A stretch of DNA of 7,094 nt. It comes from Comamonas sp. lk. Its GTDB lineage: Bacteria > Pseudomonadota > Gammaproteobacteria > Burkholderiales > Burkholderiaceae_C. How positions within the stretch are numbered: the first letter of the stretch is position 1; the number at the start of each line of letters is the position of its first letter. The translations under genes were made by a program, and so were the position numbers. Below the pieces are notes generated by a model, which saw only the letters and a program-made list of their open reading frames with translations, was not told where the DNA came from and ran no database searches. Location: positions 1-7,094 of the forward strand of contig CAMDHL010000109.1 of the NCBI GenBank assembly GCA_945898105.1, read 5' to 3'. This document shows positions 1-5,666 of this stretch, piece after piece.

Positions 1-5
1 TTTCG

Positions 6-230
6 TTAACTCAATTGAGAAATTACGGTATAGACGGCAGATTTCACGCCGACCAGGGTGGTCGTCGATCCCTCCGCCCCGGGTAGCCAGGTGCGCCAAT
101 TCAATGCCAACAACTGTCCAACCACGGCGAGCGCCATGAACACACAAAACATCAAAACAAATATCATCCGGTAGCCATTGAGGTGGCTATCTGAAATAAA
201 TGTCGGATCCGTTTGGTTTACTTGGGCCAT
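6..230 (-). CDS. Small one-helix, antenna-like protein in the pufA (LH1 alpha) position, with Gln in place of the ligand His
   Basis: A 74-residue protein starting MAQVNQTDPTFISDSHLNGY, with one hydrophobic helix (about 22-44), then WRTWLPGAEG and a polar tail ending in TVISQLS. By position (23 nt after pufB, strong GGAGGT site) it should be LH1 alpha (PufA). The helix end LAVVGQLLALN aligns with alpha sequences of the type LAVMIHLILLS. AVVGQLLALNWRTWL aligns equally well with the beta type AVLAHLAVMIWRPWF. In both alignments Gln39 replaces the bacteriochlorophyll-binding His. The W-x-x-W...DPRR N-terminus of LH1 alpha is absent, and the protein is longer than usual (74 against roughly 50-60). 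It does not resemble PufX or PufQ in sequence. It could be a divergent alpha chain, an accessory core-complex subunit placed before the true pufA outside the window, or an assembly factor. That it is a real gene is quite sure; its role is not. Confidence 0.7.
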   Translation of the reverse strand: MAQVNQTDPTFISDSHLNGYRMIFVLMFCVFMALAVVGQLLALNWRTWLPGAEGSTTTLVGVKSAVYTVISQLS

Positions 231-234
231 AAAT

Positions 235-240
235 ACCTCC
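235..240 (-). promoter_or_regulatory. Strong ribosome binding site of the 74-residue gene
   Basis: Minus-strand GGAGGT lies 4 nt before the ATG at 230. An in-frame ATG at 242 overlaps this motif and has no site of its own, so the ATG at 230 is the start. The strong site fits a highly translated antenna-type gene. Confidence 0.75.
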
Positions 241-253
241 ATTTTTTGGTTCG

Positions 254-397
254 TTAGAACCAGGGACGCCAGATCCACACCAAGCTGTGCGCGAAGAACG
301 CGCCCACGGCCCACAAGATGTACCCTTGTACGTAGTACTGGTGGAACTCCTGGGCCTCTTCGTCTGTCAGCCCTGAGGGGTTAGCTGCATCAGTCAT
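254..397 (-). CDS. pufB: Light-harvesting complex 1 (core antenna) beta polypeptide PufB
   Basis: A 47-residue single-helix membrane polypeptide of the LH1 ring around the reaction centre. It has the full beta signature: polar N-terminus with [19 protein letters not shown] (8-26), a conserved His at 19, the transmembrane helix (about 26-44) with the bacteriochlorophyll-ligating His37 in [12 protein letters not shown], and the C-terminal WRPWF typical of LH1 rather than LH2 beta chains. The N-terminus faces the cytoplasm and the C-terminus the periplasm in this family. The ATG at 397 has AGAGG 8 nt upstream. It is the first puf gene after bchZ, and the next gene begins 23 nt after its stop. 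Confidence 0.95.
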   Translation of the reverse strand: MTDAANPSGLTDEEAQEFHQYYVQGYILWAVGAFFAHSLVWIWRPWF

Positions 398-433
398 AGT
401 TAGTGCCTCTCACAAAATGCCTTACGGCGACTA

Positions 434-455
434 TCCGCACCCGGATGGATGCGGA
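434..455 (-). other. GC-rich stem-loop in the pufB leader
   Basis: In minus-strand RNA, UCCGCAUCC pairs with GGGUGCGGA over nine base pairs (one a G-U wobble) around an AUCC loop. It lies 36 nt upstream of the pufB start codon and 23 nt upstream of its Shine-Dalgarno. No U-run follows it. A stable stem here could protect the 5' end of a processed puf mRNA, since puf segment abundance in purple bacteria is known to be set partly by RNA stem-loops. The structure is seen; the role is inferred. Confidence 0.5.
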
Positions 456-512
456 ACGGACTGCCGCAGCACGAATGCCACTGCAGTTGAACCCCCGGAC
501 AAGCCGGAGGAT

Positions 513-533
513 TGGTCGTTCGGACGAACACCA
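513..533 (-). other. Stem-loop 11 nt after the bchZ stop
   Basis: An inverted repeat pairs TGGT with ACCA and GTTCG with CGAAC, giving nine base pairs with one bulged base (517) and a nominal 2-nt loop (523-524) that would open to four in RNA. No T-run follows on the minus strand, so it is not a convincing rho-independent terminator. It may mark an RNA processing or decay boundary between bchZ and puf, or serve as a protein-binding palindrome (core GTTCGGACGAAC). Confidence 0.45.
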
Positions 534-544
534 CAGCACGGCTT

Positions 545-2011
545 TCACGCGTGTGCTCCAGCATTTGCCTGACCGAACAATTCGATAAACCTTTTTGCCT
601 CCACCAACGAGCGCCCGGTCTCGCGCGCATCGCGCTCAGCCTGGTCGCGCATACGCTTGGCGGCAGAAATACGTACCAGCACCGGCTGCTGTTCCAGCAG
701 CTCTTCCATCAACCGCTGTGCCTCAGGCTCCCATGGCAGCAGGGAGTCATCAATAGCGCGGCTCGGGCTCGCTTCAATCTTGTCCAGCTCCGTGCCCAAT
801 GGCAGGATGTGGAATAGCGCGTCAAACAAAGCGTTGCAAAACTCTTGAATGATGTAGGTGGCACCGGCATAGCCCATGAATGGGGTGCCGGTGTGGCGTC
901 GAATAATGGGCAGCGGAAAACTAGCCGGAATAAAGCTCGTTTTCATCATGCCGCCACCGCCGCACTCAGCCAGGTAGATGCGTTCGTTGTAGCTACCGTA
1001 GAGCACTAGCGGTGTTTTTTCGGTGACCAGTTTGCGTACCTCTGCGTTATCGGTTTTGGCACCAGCCAGCCGGGATATTGCAAAGTTGCAGGGCAGGCCC
1101 ATCTCGTCTTCCAAGAAATGGCGGATACCGCGCGTATAGGTTTCGTTCGCCACCACGCCAAAGTTGGCAGTGCCGAAAAAGTCTTGCGTCACCGAGCGCC
1201 ACAAGTCCCATATGGGTTTGATCGTGCTGTGCTTTTCGCGCTCGATAAAAGGCTCAGGGTCCAGGCCTAGTAGCTCGCCCAGTTTGCGCAAAAACTTGGT
1301 AGTGCTGTGCAGGCCAATAGGCGCTTGCAAGTAAGGCCGCTCCAGCGCCTCGCACAGCATGCGGCCAAATTCGCGATACATGCAAATGTTCACATCCGCT
1401 TCCACTAGACGCGACACATCGGCCAAGTGGCTACCCAGCGGGAACACCATATTTACTTCGGCGCCTATGCCTTGCACCAGGCGGCGAATCTCAGCCAGAT
1501 CGCTCGGGCAATTGAAAGTGCCGTAGCTGGGTCCGATGATGTTCACGCGTGGACGCTCACCGACTTTGCGTTCGCGCTTGGGCACTTCGCGCAAACCGTA
1601 TTGCTGCCACAGCCAGAACATGGCGCGGTTGGCGCATTGCCACTGGTCTTCGTCAATCGTACGTGGCAAAAAGCGCTGCAAATTCGTACCTTCGGGGGTG
1701 ACGCCGCCGCCAATCATTTCGGCGATAGAGCCAGTCACCACCACCGAAGGCAGGTCTGGGTCCAGCGCTGCATGAGCACGGCGCATTGAGCCTTCGGTGC
1801 CTTCGCGCCCGAGTTGTTCTTCAGCCAAGCCGGTCACGACGATGGGCAATTCGTGTGGTGGCAGCGCATCGGTGTAATGCAGCACCGAAGTCACTGGCAG
1901 GTTCTCGCAACCCACCGGTCCGTCAATCACCACCTGCAAACCTTTGATGGCGGTGAACACATACACCGCTCCCCAGTAGCCCCCGGCGCGATCGTGGTCC
2001 AACACTAGCAT
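545..2011 (-). CDS. bchZ: Chlorophyllide a oxidoreductase subunit BchZ
   Basis: The 488-residue, NifK-like subunit of COR forms the (BchY-BchZ)2 catalytic component that takes electrons from BchX. The N-terminus [20 protein letters not shown] is diagnostic for BchZ, followed by [20 protein letters not shown] (30-49). C35 in that segment is the expected fourth cluster ligand. Other typical stretches are [14 protein letters not shown] (89-102), [13 protein letters not shown] (about 159-171) and [20 protein letters not shown] (about 379-398). The C-terminal region ([14 protein letters not shown]..., about 441-485) resembles the PCP_red domain shared by BchB and BchZ. The length is normal for the family. 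It ends 147 nt before pufB, linking the bch operon to the puf operon as in other purple bacteria. Confidence 0.95.
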   Translation of the reverse strand: MLVLDHDRAGGYWGAVYVFTAIKGLQVVIDGPVGCENLPVTSVLHYTDALPPHELPIVVTGLAEEQLGREGTEGSMRRAHAALDPDLPSVVVTGSIAEMIGGGVTPEGTNLQRFLPRTIDEDQWQCANRAMFWLWQQYGLREVPKRERKVGERPRVNIIGPSYGTFNCPSDLAEIRRLVQGIGAEVNMVFPLGSHLADVSRLVEADVNICMYREFGRMLCEALERPYLQAPIGLHSTTKFLRKLGELLGLDPEPFIEREKHSTIKPIWDLWRSVTQDFFGTANFGVVANETYTRGIRHFLEDEMGLPCNFAISRLAGAKTDNAEVRKLVTEKTPLVLYGSYNERIYLAECGGGGMMKTSFIPASFPLPIIRRHTGTPFMGYAGATYIIQEFCNALFDALFHILPLGTELDKIEASPSRAIDDSLLPWEPEAQRLMEELLEQQPVLVRISAAKRMRDQAERDARETGRSLVEAKRFIELFGQANAGAHA

Positions 2012-2017
2012 GGCAGT

Positions 2018-2023
2018 CCCTCC
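2018..2023 (-). promoter_or_regulatory. Strong ribosome binding site of bchZ
   Basis: Minus-strand GGAGGG lies 6 nt before the ATG at 2011. This supports the chosen start, and bchZ probably initiates independently rather than by coupling to bchY, whose stop is 76 nt away. Confidence 0.75.
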
Positions 2024-2055
2024 GAAGTGGGGGTGTGCGCTGCGTTCGTTGTGGC

Positions 2056-2072
2056 AATTGCCAACGGCAATT
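2056..2072 (-). other. Short stem-loop in the bchY-bchZ intercistronic gap
   Basis: A perfect 7-bp inverted repeat (AATTGCC and GGCAATT) with a 3-nt loop lies in the 76-nt gap between bchY and bchZ. It is followed by no T-run, so it is not a typical intrinsic terminator. It overlaps the perfect palindrome GGCAATTGCC (2053-2062). It could be a transcript-processing or stability element, or a protein site; its role is unknown. Confidence 0.4.
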
Positions 2073-2087
2073 TCAAGCAGGACTGGC

Positions 2088-3650
2088 TCATATCATGGCC
2101 TCCGCTTTACGTTTCTTGGCCTGCTTTTCCAACAAGCGACGTGTCTCGGCTTTGAACTCTGGACGATCTTGTGGCACGCCGTGGGCGCTTTCCCACACAC
2201 CAGTGGCATGGCCGGTACCGGCATCGCCAAAAAAGGCTTTCATCTCGTCAAAGCGCGACTTGTTACCAATGGCCGCGTTGATGACCTGTGCCAACGAACC
2301 CGCACCTGCGGGGCCCATCAGCGGGCGCGCAGAAATCAGGTTGGTGAAGTACAGGCCTGGGATGGACAGTTCTTTAGCCGCTTGCACCACTGGCGTAGTG
2401 CCAATGGCCAGGTCGGGCTTCCATTCATGCATGGCCGCCAGGTCTTGCTCCAGCGACGCGCGGTACTGCACATGCACGCCATGCGCTTCTAGCCACTGGC
2501 AATCAGGCTCACTCCAGACGGTACGGGGGCAGGCGGTGCCCACATAGCGCAGATCCGCGCCGCTTTCCACCAGCAAGCGCGCCACCAGCAGTTCCGAACC
2601 TTCGTATCCGCTAAGCGTGATGCGCCCTTTAATTGGCATGCGCGCCAAGCCACCTTTGATGGCTGGAAGCATGATGTTTTTTACCAAGTCGATTTTCGCT
2701 TGCGGCACATTGGCTGCATTGCCAATGGCTTGCAGCCAGGCCTCGGTGCCGTCATGGCCGACCGGAGCCGAACCAACGATGGGCCGGCCTGCAGCTTCAA
2801 ATTCGCGGATGCTGGCGGTGTAAAACGGATGAATCGCGCCCACTGCCGCGCAGTCCAGTGCAGCATAGAGCTCGCGCCATTCGCGGGTCGGCACCACTGG
2901 TCCGGCGGCCAGGCCCATGGGCTCGAGCATGCGGCCAATGATCACCGGATCGGCAGGGAACATTTCGCCAACGAGGGTGATCGTCGGTTTGTCAGAACGC
3001 CCGGTACGCGGGGCTTGCACCGGACCGGCCAGCGCCTCTTCGCGGGCAAATTTCAGCATCGCACCGGCCAATACGTCTTTGGCTTCAGCATGCGTGGGGA
3101 CACCAAAACCAGGTACGTCGATGCCGATGATGCGCACGCCGTTGATATCCTTGGGCAGCAGTTGCAGCGGCACACCGCTGGCCGTAGGCACGCACAAATT
3201 GATGATGATGATGGCGTCGTAATTGGCTGGGTCGGCCTCTTTGTAGACCGCTTCGCGAATGTCTTCAAACAGCTTACCCGTGACCAGCGATTCGGAATTG
3301 AAGGGCACATAACCCACACTGCGTTTCGCGCCATAGAAGTGCGAAGTAAACGTCAAGCCATACACGCAGCAAGCCGAGCCCGACAAAATGGTGGCGGTGC
3401 GACGCATGCGCAGACCCACACGCAAGGAACCAAAGGCAGGGCACATGCTTTGGGGCTGGTCGTGCGGTCCCGCTTTGGGGTCTACCGGATAGTCTTTGGC
3501 GTACTGTGCCAGCACTTCCGACTTGCCCGAAGCTTTTGCTGCCGCCAGCATTTTTTCACCGCCCGCGTGGCATCCCATGCCATCGCCTTCAATGGCAGTG
3601 CTCACGCCCGCCGGCGCTGTTGCATTGACGATTGGAATGGTTTTGCTCAT
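2088..3650 (-). CDS. bchY: Chlorophyllide a oxidoreductase subunit BchY
   Basis: The 520-residue, NifD-like subunit of COR pairs with BchZ to reduce the C7=C8 double bond of chlorophyllide a (ring B), giving the bacteriochlorin. Characteristic segments are CHAGGEKML (27-35), [19 protein letters not shown] (66-84), GSACCVYGL (91-99), [15 protein letters not shown] (103-117) and [16 protein letters not shown] (151-166). C70, C95 and C153 are the candidates for the three BchY cysteines that, with one from BchZ, hold the catalytic [4Fe-4S] cluster. A Lys/Arg-rich helix closes the protein. The ATG at 3650 lies 20 nt after bchX but lacks a clear Shine-Dalgarno. An in-frame ATG at 3578 has GAAGG 7 nt upstream and begins just before CHAGG, so the first 24 residues are less certain than the rest. 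Confidence 0.95.
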   Translation of the reverse strand: MSKTIPIVNATAPAGVSTAIEGDGMGCHAGGEKMLAAAKASGKSEVLAQYAKDYPVDPKAGPHDQPQSMCPAFGSLRVGLRMRRTATILSGSACCVYGLTFTSHFYGAKRSVGYVPFNSESLVTGKLFEDIREAVYKEADPANYDAIIIINLCVPTASGVPLQLLPKDINGVRIIGIDVPGFGVPTHAEAKDVLAGAMLKFAREEALAGPVQAPRTGRSDKPTITLVGEMFPADPVIIGRMLEPMGLAAGPVVPTREWRELYAALDCAAVGAIHPFYTASIREFEAAGRPIVGSAPVGHDGTEAWLQAIGNAANVPQAKIDLVKNIMLPAIKGGLARMPIKGRITLSGYEGSELLVARLLVESGADLRYVGTACPRTVWSEPDCQWLEAHGVHVQYRASLEQDLAAMHEWKPDLAIGTTPVVQAAKELSIPGLYFTNLISARPLMGPAGAGSLAQVINAAIGNKSRFDEMKAFFGDAGTGHATGVWESAHGVPQDRPEFKAETRRLLEKQAKKRKAEAMI

Positions 3651-3670
3651 GAATCAGTGCCGCTTGGAGA

Positions 3671-4684
3671 TCAAACTTCGTCGTAGACCACTTCGAGGGT
3701 GGGCTTGGTGTTTTCGGTGCGTCCGCACATATCAAATTGGGTCGCTGGTTCCAGCACTACATCGCGACCGACAGCGGAGGCTGCGAACAGGCTGAGCAAC
3801 TGGTCTTGGGTAAGCGGATTGGGGCGCACTGGTTGCGAGGTGCCCACGTTTTCTGCCAACTCGGCAAACATAGGGCCCCACACGGAGTCGGGTCGGCCAA
3901 TGATTTCGTAGCTGGCACTCTTTCTGCGAATGTCTTCGTTCGCCGGAATGGTGGACAACACCGGGATGCCGACTTGCGTGGCGAACTGCGCAGCTTCGCC
4001 GGTGCCATCGTCGCGGTTGATGACCATGCCGGCCACGCCCACATTGCCGCCGAGCTTGCGGAAATACTCCACCGCCGAGCAAACGTTATTGGCCACATAC
4101 AGTGACTGCAAATCATTGCTAGCCACCACAATCACTTTTTGGCACATATCACGGGCAATCGGCAGGCCGAAACCGCCGCAGACCACATCGCCCAAAAAGT
4201 CGAGCAACACATAGTCAAAACCCCACTCGTGAAAGCCGAGTTTTTCTAACAGCTCAAAGCCATGGATGATGCCGCGACCACCGCAGCCGCGACCAACTTC
4301 AGGGCCACCTAATTCCATGGCATAAACGCCATCACGCTTGAAGCACACATCGCCAATGGCCACGGCTTCGCCAGCCAGTTTTTTCTTGGATGAAGTTTCG
4401 ATAATGGTCGGGCAGGCACGTCCGCCGAACAACAGACTGGTGGTATCGCTCTTAGGATCGCAACCGATGAGCAAGACCTTTTTCCCCTGCTGCGCCATCA
4501 TGTAACTGAGGTTGGCTAGCGTGAAACTTTTACCGATGCCGCCTTTGCCATAAATCGCAATGATCTGGGTTTCTTTAGTTACTTCTTTGGTGCTGACCGG
4601 CGTCGGTTCTATGGCCGCTTCGGCACGCAAAATATCGCGCATGAAATTTACCGGGGCCACCGCAGGAATTGTGCTTGCGCTCAT
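3671..4684 (-). CDS. bchX: Chlorophyllide a oxidoreductase iron protein BchX
   Basis: The 337-residue product is the NifH-like, ATP-driven reductase of the dark-operative chlorophyllide a oxidoreductase (COR). As a homodimer with one [4Fe-4S] cluster it passes electrons to BchY-BchZ. An N-terminal extension of about 40 residues, usual for BchX, precedes the Walker A loop GKGGIGKS (46-53). The switch region contains CDPKSDTTSLLFGG (75-88). The two cluster-binding cysteines are C134 in GRGCGGRG and C169 in DVVCGGF. BchL and NifH are close relatives, but the extension, the bchC/bchY neighbours and the CDPKSDTTSLLFGGRACPTI stretch point to BchX. The start is the ATG at 4684, overlapping the bchC stop by four bases (ATGA), which implies translational coupling. 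The stop is 20 nt before bchY. Confidence 0.95.
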   Translation of the reverse strand: MSASTIPAVAPVNFMRDILRAEAAIEPTPVSTKEVTKETQIIAIYGKGGIGKSFTLANLSYMMAQQGKKVLLIGCDPKSDTTSLLFGGRACPTIIETSSKKKLAGEAVAIGDVCFKRDGVYAMELGGPEVGRGCGGRGIIHGFELLEKLGFHEWGFDYVLLDFLGDVVCGGFGLPIARDMCQKVIVVASNDLQSLYVANNVCSAVEYFRKLGGNVGVAGMVINRDDGTGEAAQFATQVGIPVLSTIPANEDIRRKSASYEIIGRPDSVWGPMFAELAENVGTSQPVRPNPLTQDQLLSLFAASAVGRDVVLEPATQFDMCGRTENTKPTLEVVYDEV

Positions 4685-5619
4685 GCTATTTGTCTCCAAT
4701 CAAGAACCATCTTCAAACAATCGGCATCGCCAAAGGCGGTGCGGTAGGCCGCATCGGCCTGTGTTGCTTCGTGTTGGTGCGTAATCAAGCCGTCCAAGGA
4801 CAAGCGGCCATCGCCTGCCAATGCAATCACTGCGGCTAAGTCTGGCGGCGCCCATTGCGCGGCCACACGGATACGCGCTTCGCGCATAAACGCCGGCGGG
4901 AAAACAAAAGAAAGTGGTGCGTCATAAAAACCTGCCAGCACCACTTCGCCGCCGGGGGATAGGCGGCTGATCAATTCATCGAGCAAGGAGCCCACGCCGC
5001 TGACATCACAAATGCATTGGTAATTGCGCCGTGTGTCGGCGGACGGGTCGATCACCTCGTAACCCACTGCACCGCCGCGCCGCGCCGGGTTGGTATCCCA
5101 AACCACAGGGGTATGACCGGCCAATACGGCCAGGCGCGCCATCATGCGGCCCAGAACGCCGTGGCCGACGATCAAATCTGGCTGCCGGGTACCCGGTGCG
5201 CTGTGCGCGTGGTAGGCCGTGGCCGCCAGTGCGAACAAGATACCTTGCTCCGCCAGGGACTCTTTAATAGGCAGGGCGCGCGCTGAGGGCACGACCAGGC
5301 GCGAGGCCGAACCGCCAAACAAATTACGCGCGTCGGTAAAACATTGCGAGCCGGGCAGATACACCTGAGTCCCAACCGCTACGGTGGCTTGGTCTCCGGC
5401 AGCCACCACGCGGCCGACGGTTTCGTAGCCGGGCACCAGCGGATAGCCCATGCCAGGGAAGGCGGGCATGGTGCCTTCCCACAACAAGCGCTCGGTACCG
5501 GTGCTGATGCCGCTGTATTCGACTTTGACCAGCACATCGCTGGCGCCCATTTTGGGCAGCGTCAGACCGCTCAAAGCCAGGGCCTTGGGCTGTTGGAAAA
5601 CAATCGCGTTAGCTTGCAT
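4681..5619 (-). CDS. bchC: 3-hydroxyethyl bacteriochlorophyllide a dehydrogenase BchC
   Basis: The 312-residue enzyme oxidises the C3 hydroxyethyl group to acetyl, a late step towards bacteriochlorophyllide a, probably with NAD. It belongs to the medium-chain (alcohol) dehydrogenase superfamily. A GroES-like N-terminal domain contains SGISTGTERLLWEGTMP (36-52) and PGMGYPLVPGYETVG (55-69), both characteristic of BchC. A Rossmann fold follows with GHGVLGR at 152-158 and an acidic residue (VVWDTN, 172-177) at the end of the second strand. The C-terminal end has the CLKMVLDW signature. The ATG at 5619 starts MQANAIVFQQPKAL, matching known BchC N-termini, yet no Shine-Dalgarno precedes it. The stop overlaps the bchX start as ATGA. 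It has its own PpsR-type promoter within the superoperon. Confidence 0.93.
   Translation of the reverse strand: MQANAIVFQQPKALALSGLTLPKMGASDVLVKVEYSGISTGTERLLWEGTMPAFPGMGYPLVPGYETVGRVVAAGDQATVAVGTQVYLPGSQCFTDARNLFGGSASRLVVPSARALPIKESLAEQGILFALAATAYHAHSAPGTRQPDLIVGHGVLGRMMARLAVLAGHTPVVWDTNPARRGGAVGYEVIDPSADTRRNYQCICDVSGVGSLLDELISRLSPGGEVVLAGFYDAPLSFVFPPAFMREARIRVAAQWAPPDLAAVIALAGDGRLSLDGLITHQHEATQADAAYRTAFGDADCLKMVLDWRQIA
4694..4697 (-). promoter_or_regulatory. Ribosome binding site that decides the bchX start
   Basis: Minus-strand GGAG lies 9 nt upstream of the ATG at 4684-4682. A TTG at 4699 in the same frame could extend the protein by five residues, but it overlaps this GGAG and has no site of its own. 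The ATG is therefore preferred. Confidence 0.65.
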
Positions 5620-5622
5620 GGG

Positions 5623-5640
5623 TGTATCGTTACATTGACA
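5623..5640 (-). promoter_or_regulatory. PpsR/CrtJ-type operator, proximal site (TGT-N12-ACA)
   Basis: A second perfect TGT-N12-ACA palindrome, TGT at 5623-5625 and ACA at 5638-5640, ending 3 bp before the bchC start codon. The 8-bp gap to the distal site (5641-5648) is the spacing known from CrtJ-controlled bchC promoters, where two repressor units bind cooperatively. The pair would cover both the -35 and the -10 regions and so block RNA polymerase under oxygen. Confidence 0.8.
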
Positions 5641-5654
5641 AACATCAATGTCAA
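5626..5654 (-). promoter_or_regulatory. Putative sigma70-type promoter of bchC
   Basis: On the minus strand a perfect -35 hexamer TTGACA (5654-5649) is followed after 17 nt by AACGAT (5631-5626), a poor match to TATAAT. The -35 element is embedded in the distal PpsR site and the -10 region in the proximal one. With normal spacing, transcription would begin at or within a few bases of the bchC ATG at 5619. A weak -10 is common at regulated promoters but makes the exact element uncertain. Confidence 0.5.
5635..5648 (-). promoter_or_regulatory. FNR/FnrL-like site between the two PpsR sites
   Basis: Minus-strand TTGATGTTTGTCAA matches the FNR consensus TTGAT-N4-ATCAA at 9 of the 10 defined positions. 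It fills the 8-bp spacer and part of the proximal PpsR palindrome. The match may be partly a by-product of the palindromic AT-rich operator, so an FnrL role is only a possibility. Confidence 0.3.
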
Positions 5655-5666
5655 TTAATATTTACA
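5649..5666 (-). promoter_or_regulatory. PpsR/CrtJ-type operator, distal site (TGT-N12-ACA)
   Basis: A perfect TGT-N12-ACA palindrome with TGT at 5649-5651 and ACA at 5664-5666. It overlaps the crtF stop codon and the TTGACA -35 box of the putative bchC promoter. PpsR/CrtJ is the redox-responsive repressor of bch, crt and antenna genes and recognises this consensus. A second perfect copy lies 8 bp nearer bchC. The site is seen directly; binding is inferred. Confidence 0.8.

Larger units (their letters stand above)
398..544 (-). other. bchZ-pufB intercistronic region, 147 nt, without pufQ
   Basis: The stretch contains the two stem-loops described separately and the pufB ribosome binding site (AGAGG, 410-406, 8 nt from the ATG). 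I find no TGT-N12-ACA site and no good -35/-10 pair. No open frame here resembles PufQ, which occupies this position in Rhodobacter. A puf promoter, if present, may lie inside bchZ, as in Rhodobacter. Confidence 0.5.

Noticed and set aside
231..314. Longer N-terminal form of the 74-residue protein reaching back into pufB
   Set aside because: It would overlap the pufB coding region in another frame. The GGAGGT directly before the ATG at 230 clearly marks the start.
400..630. Minus-strand frame of 76 codons spanning the bchZ end and the pufB leader, considered as pufQ
   Set aside because: Its sequence is Arg/Cys-rich with no hydrophobic helix. It overlaps the bchZ 3' end in another frame and shows no PufQ resemblance.
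3190..3215. Short GAT/ATG triplet repeat on the plus strand
   Set aside because: It encodes the Ile-rich beta strand DAIIIINL of BchY and is explained by the protein, not by a functional DNA repeat.
2700..3686. Long plus-strand open frame (328 codons) opposite bchY
   Set aside because: It is fully antisense to the well-conserved bchY. Its translation is rich in His/Arg/Gly with no domain pattern, and no ribosome binding site was recognised. It is a by-product of GC-rich codon use.
4682..4699. TTG start five codons upstream of the bchX ATG
   Set aside because: The TTG overlaps the GGAG that serves the ATG at 4684, and the ATG makes the typical ATGA junction with bchC.
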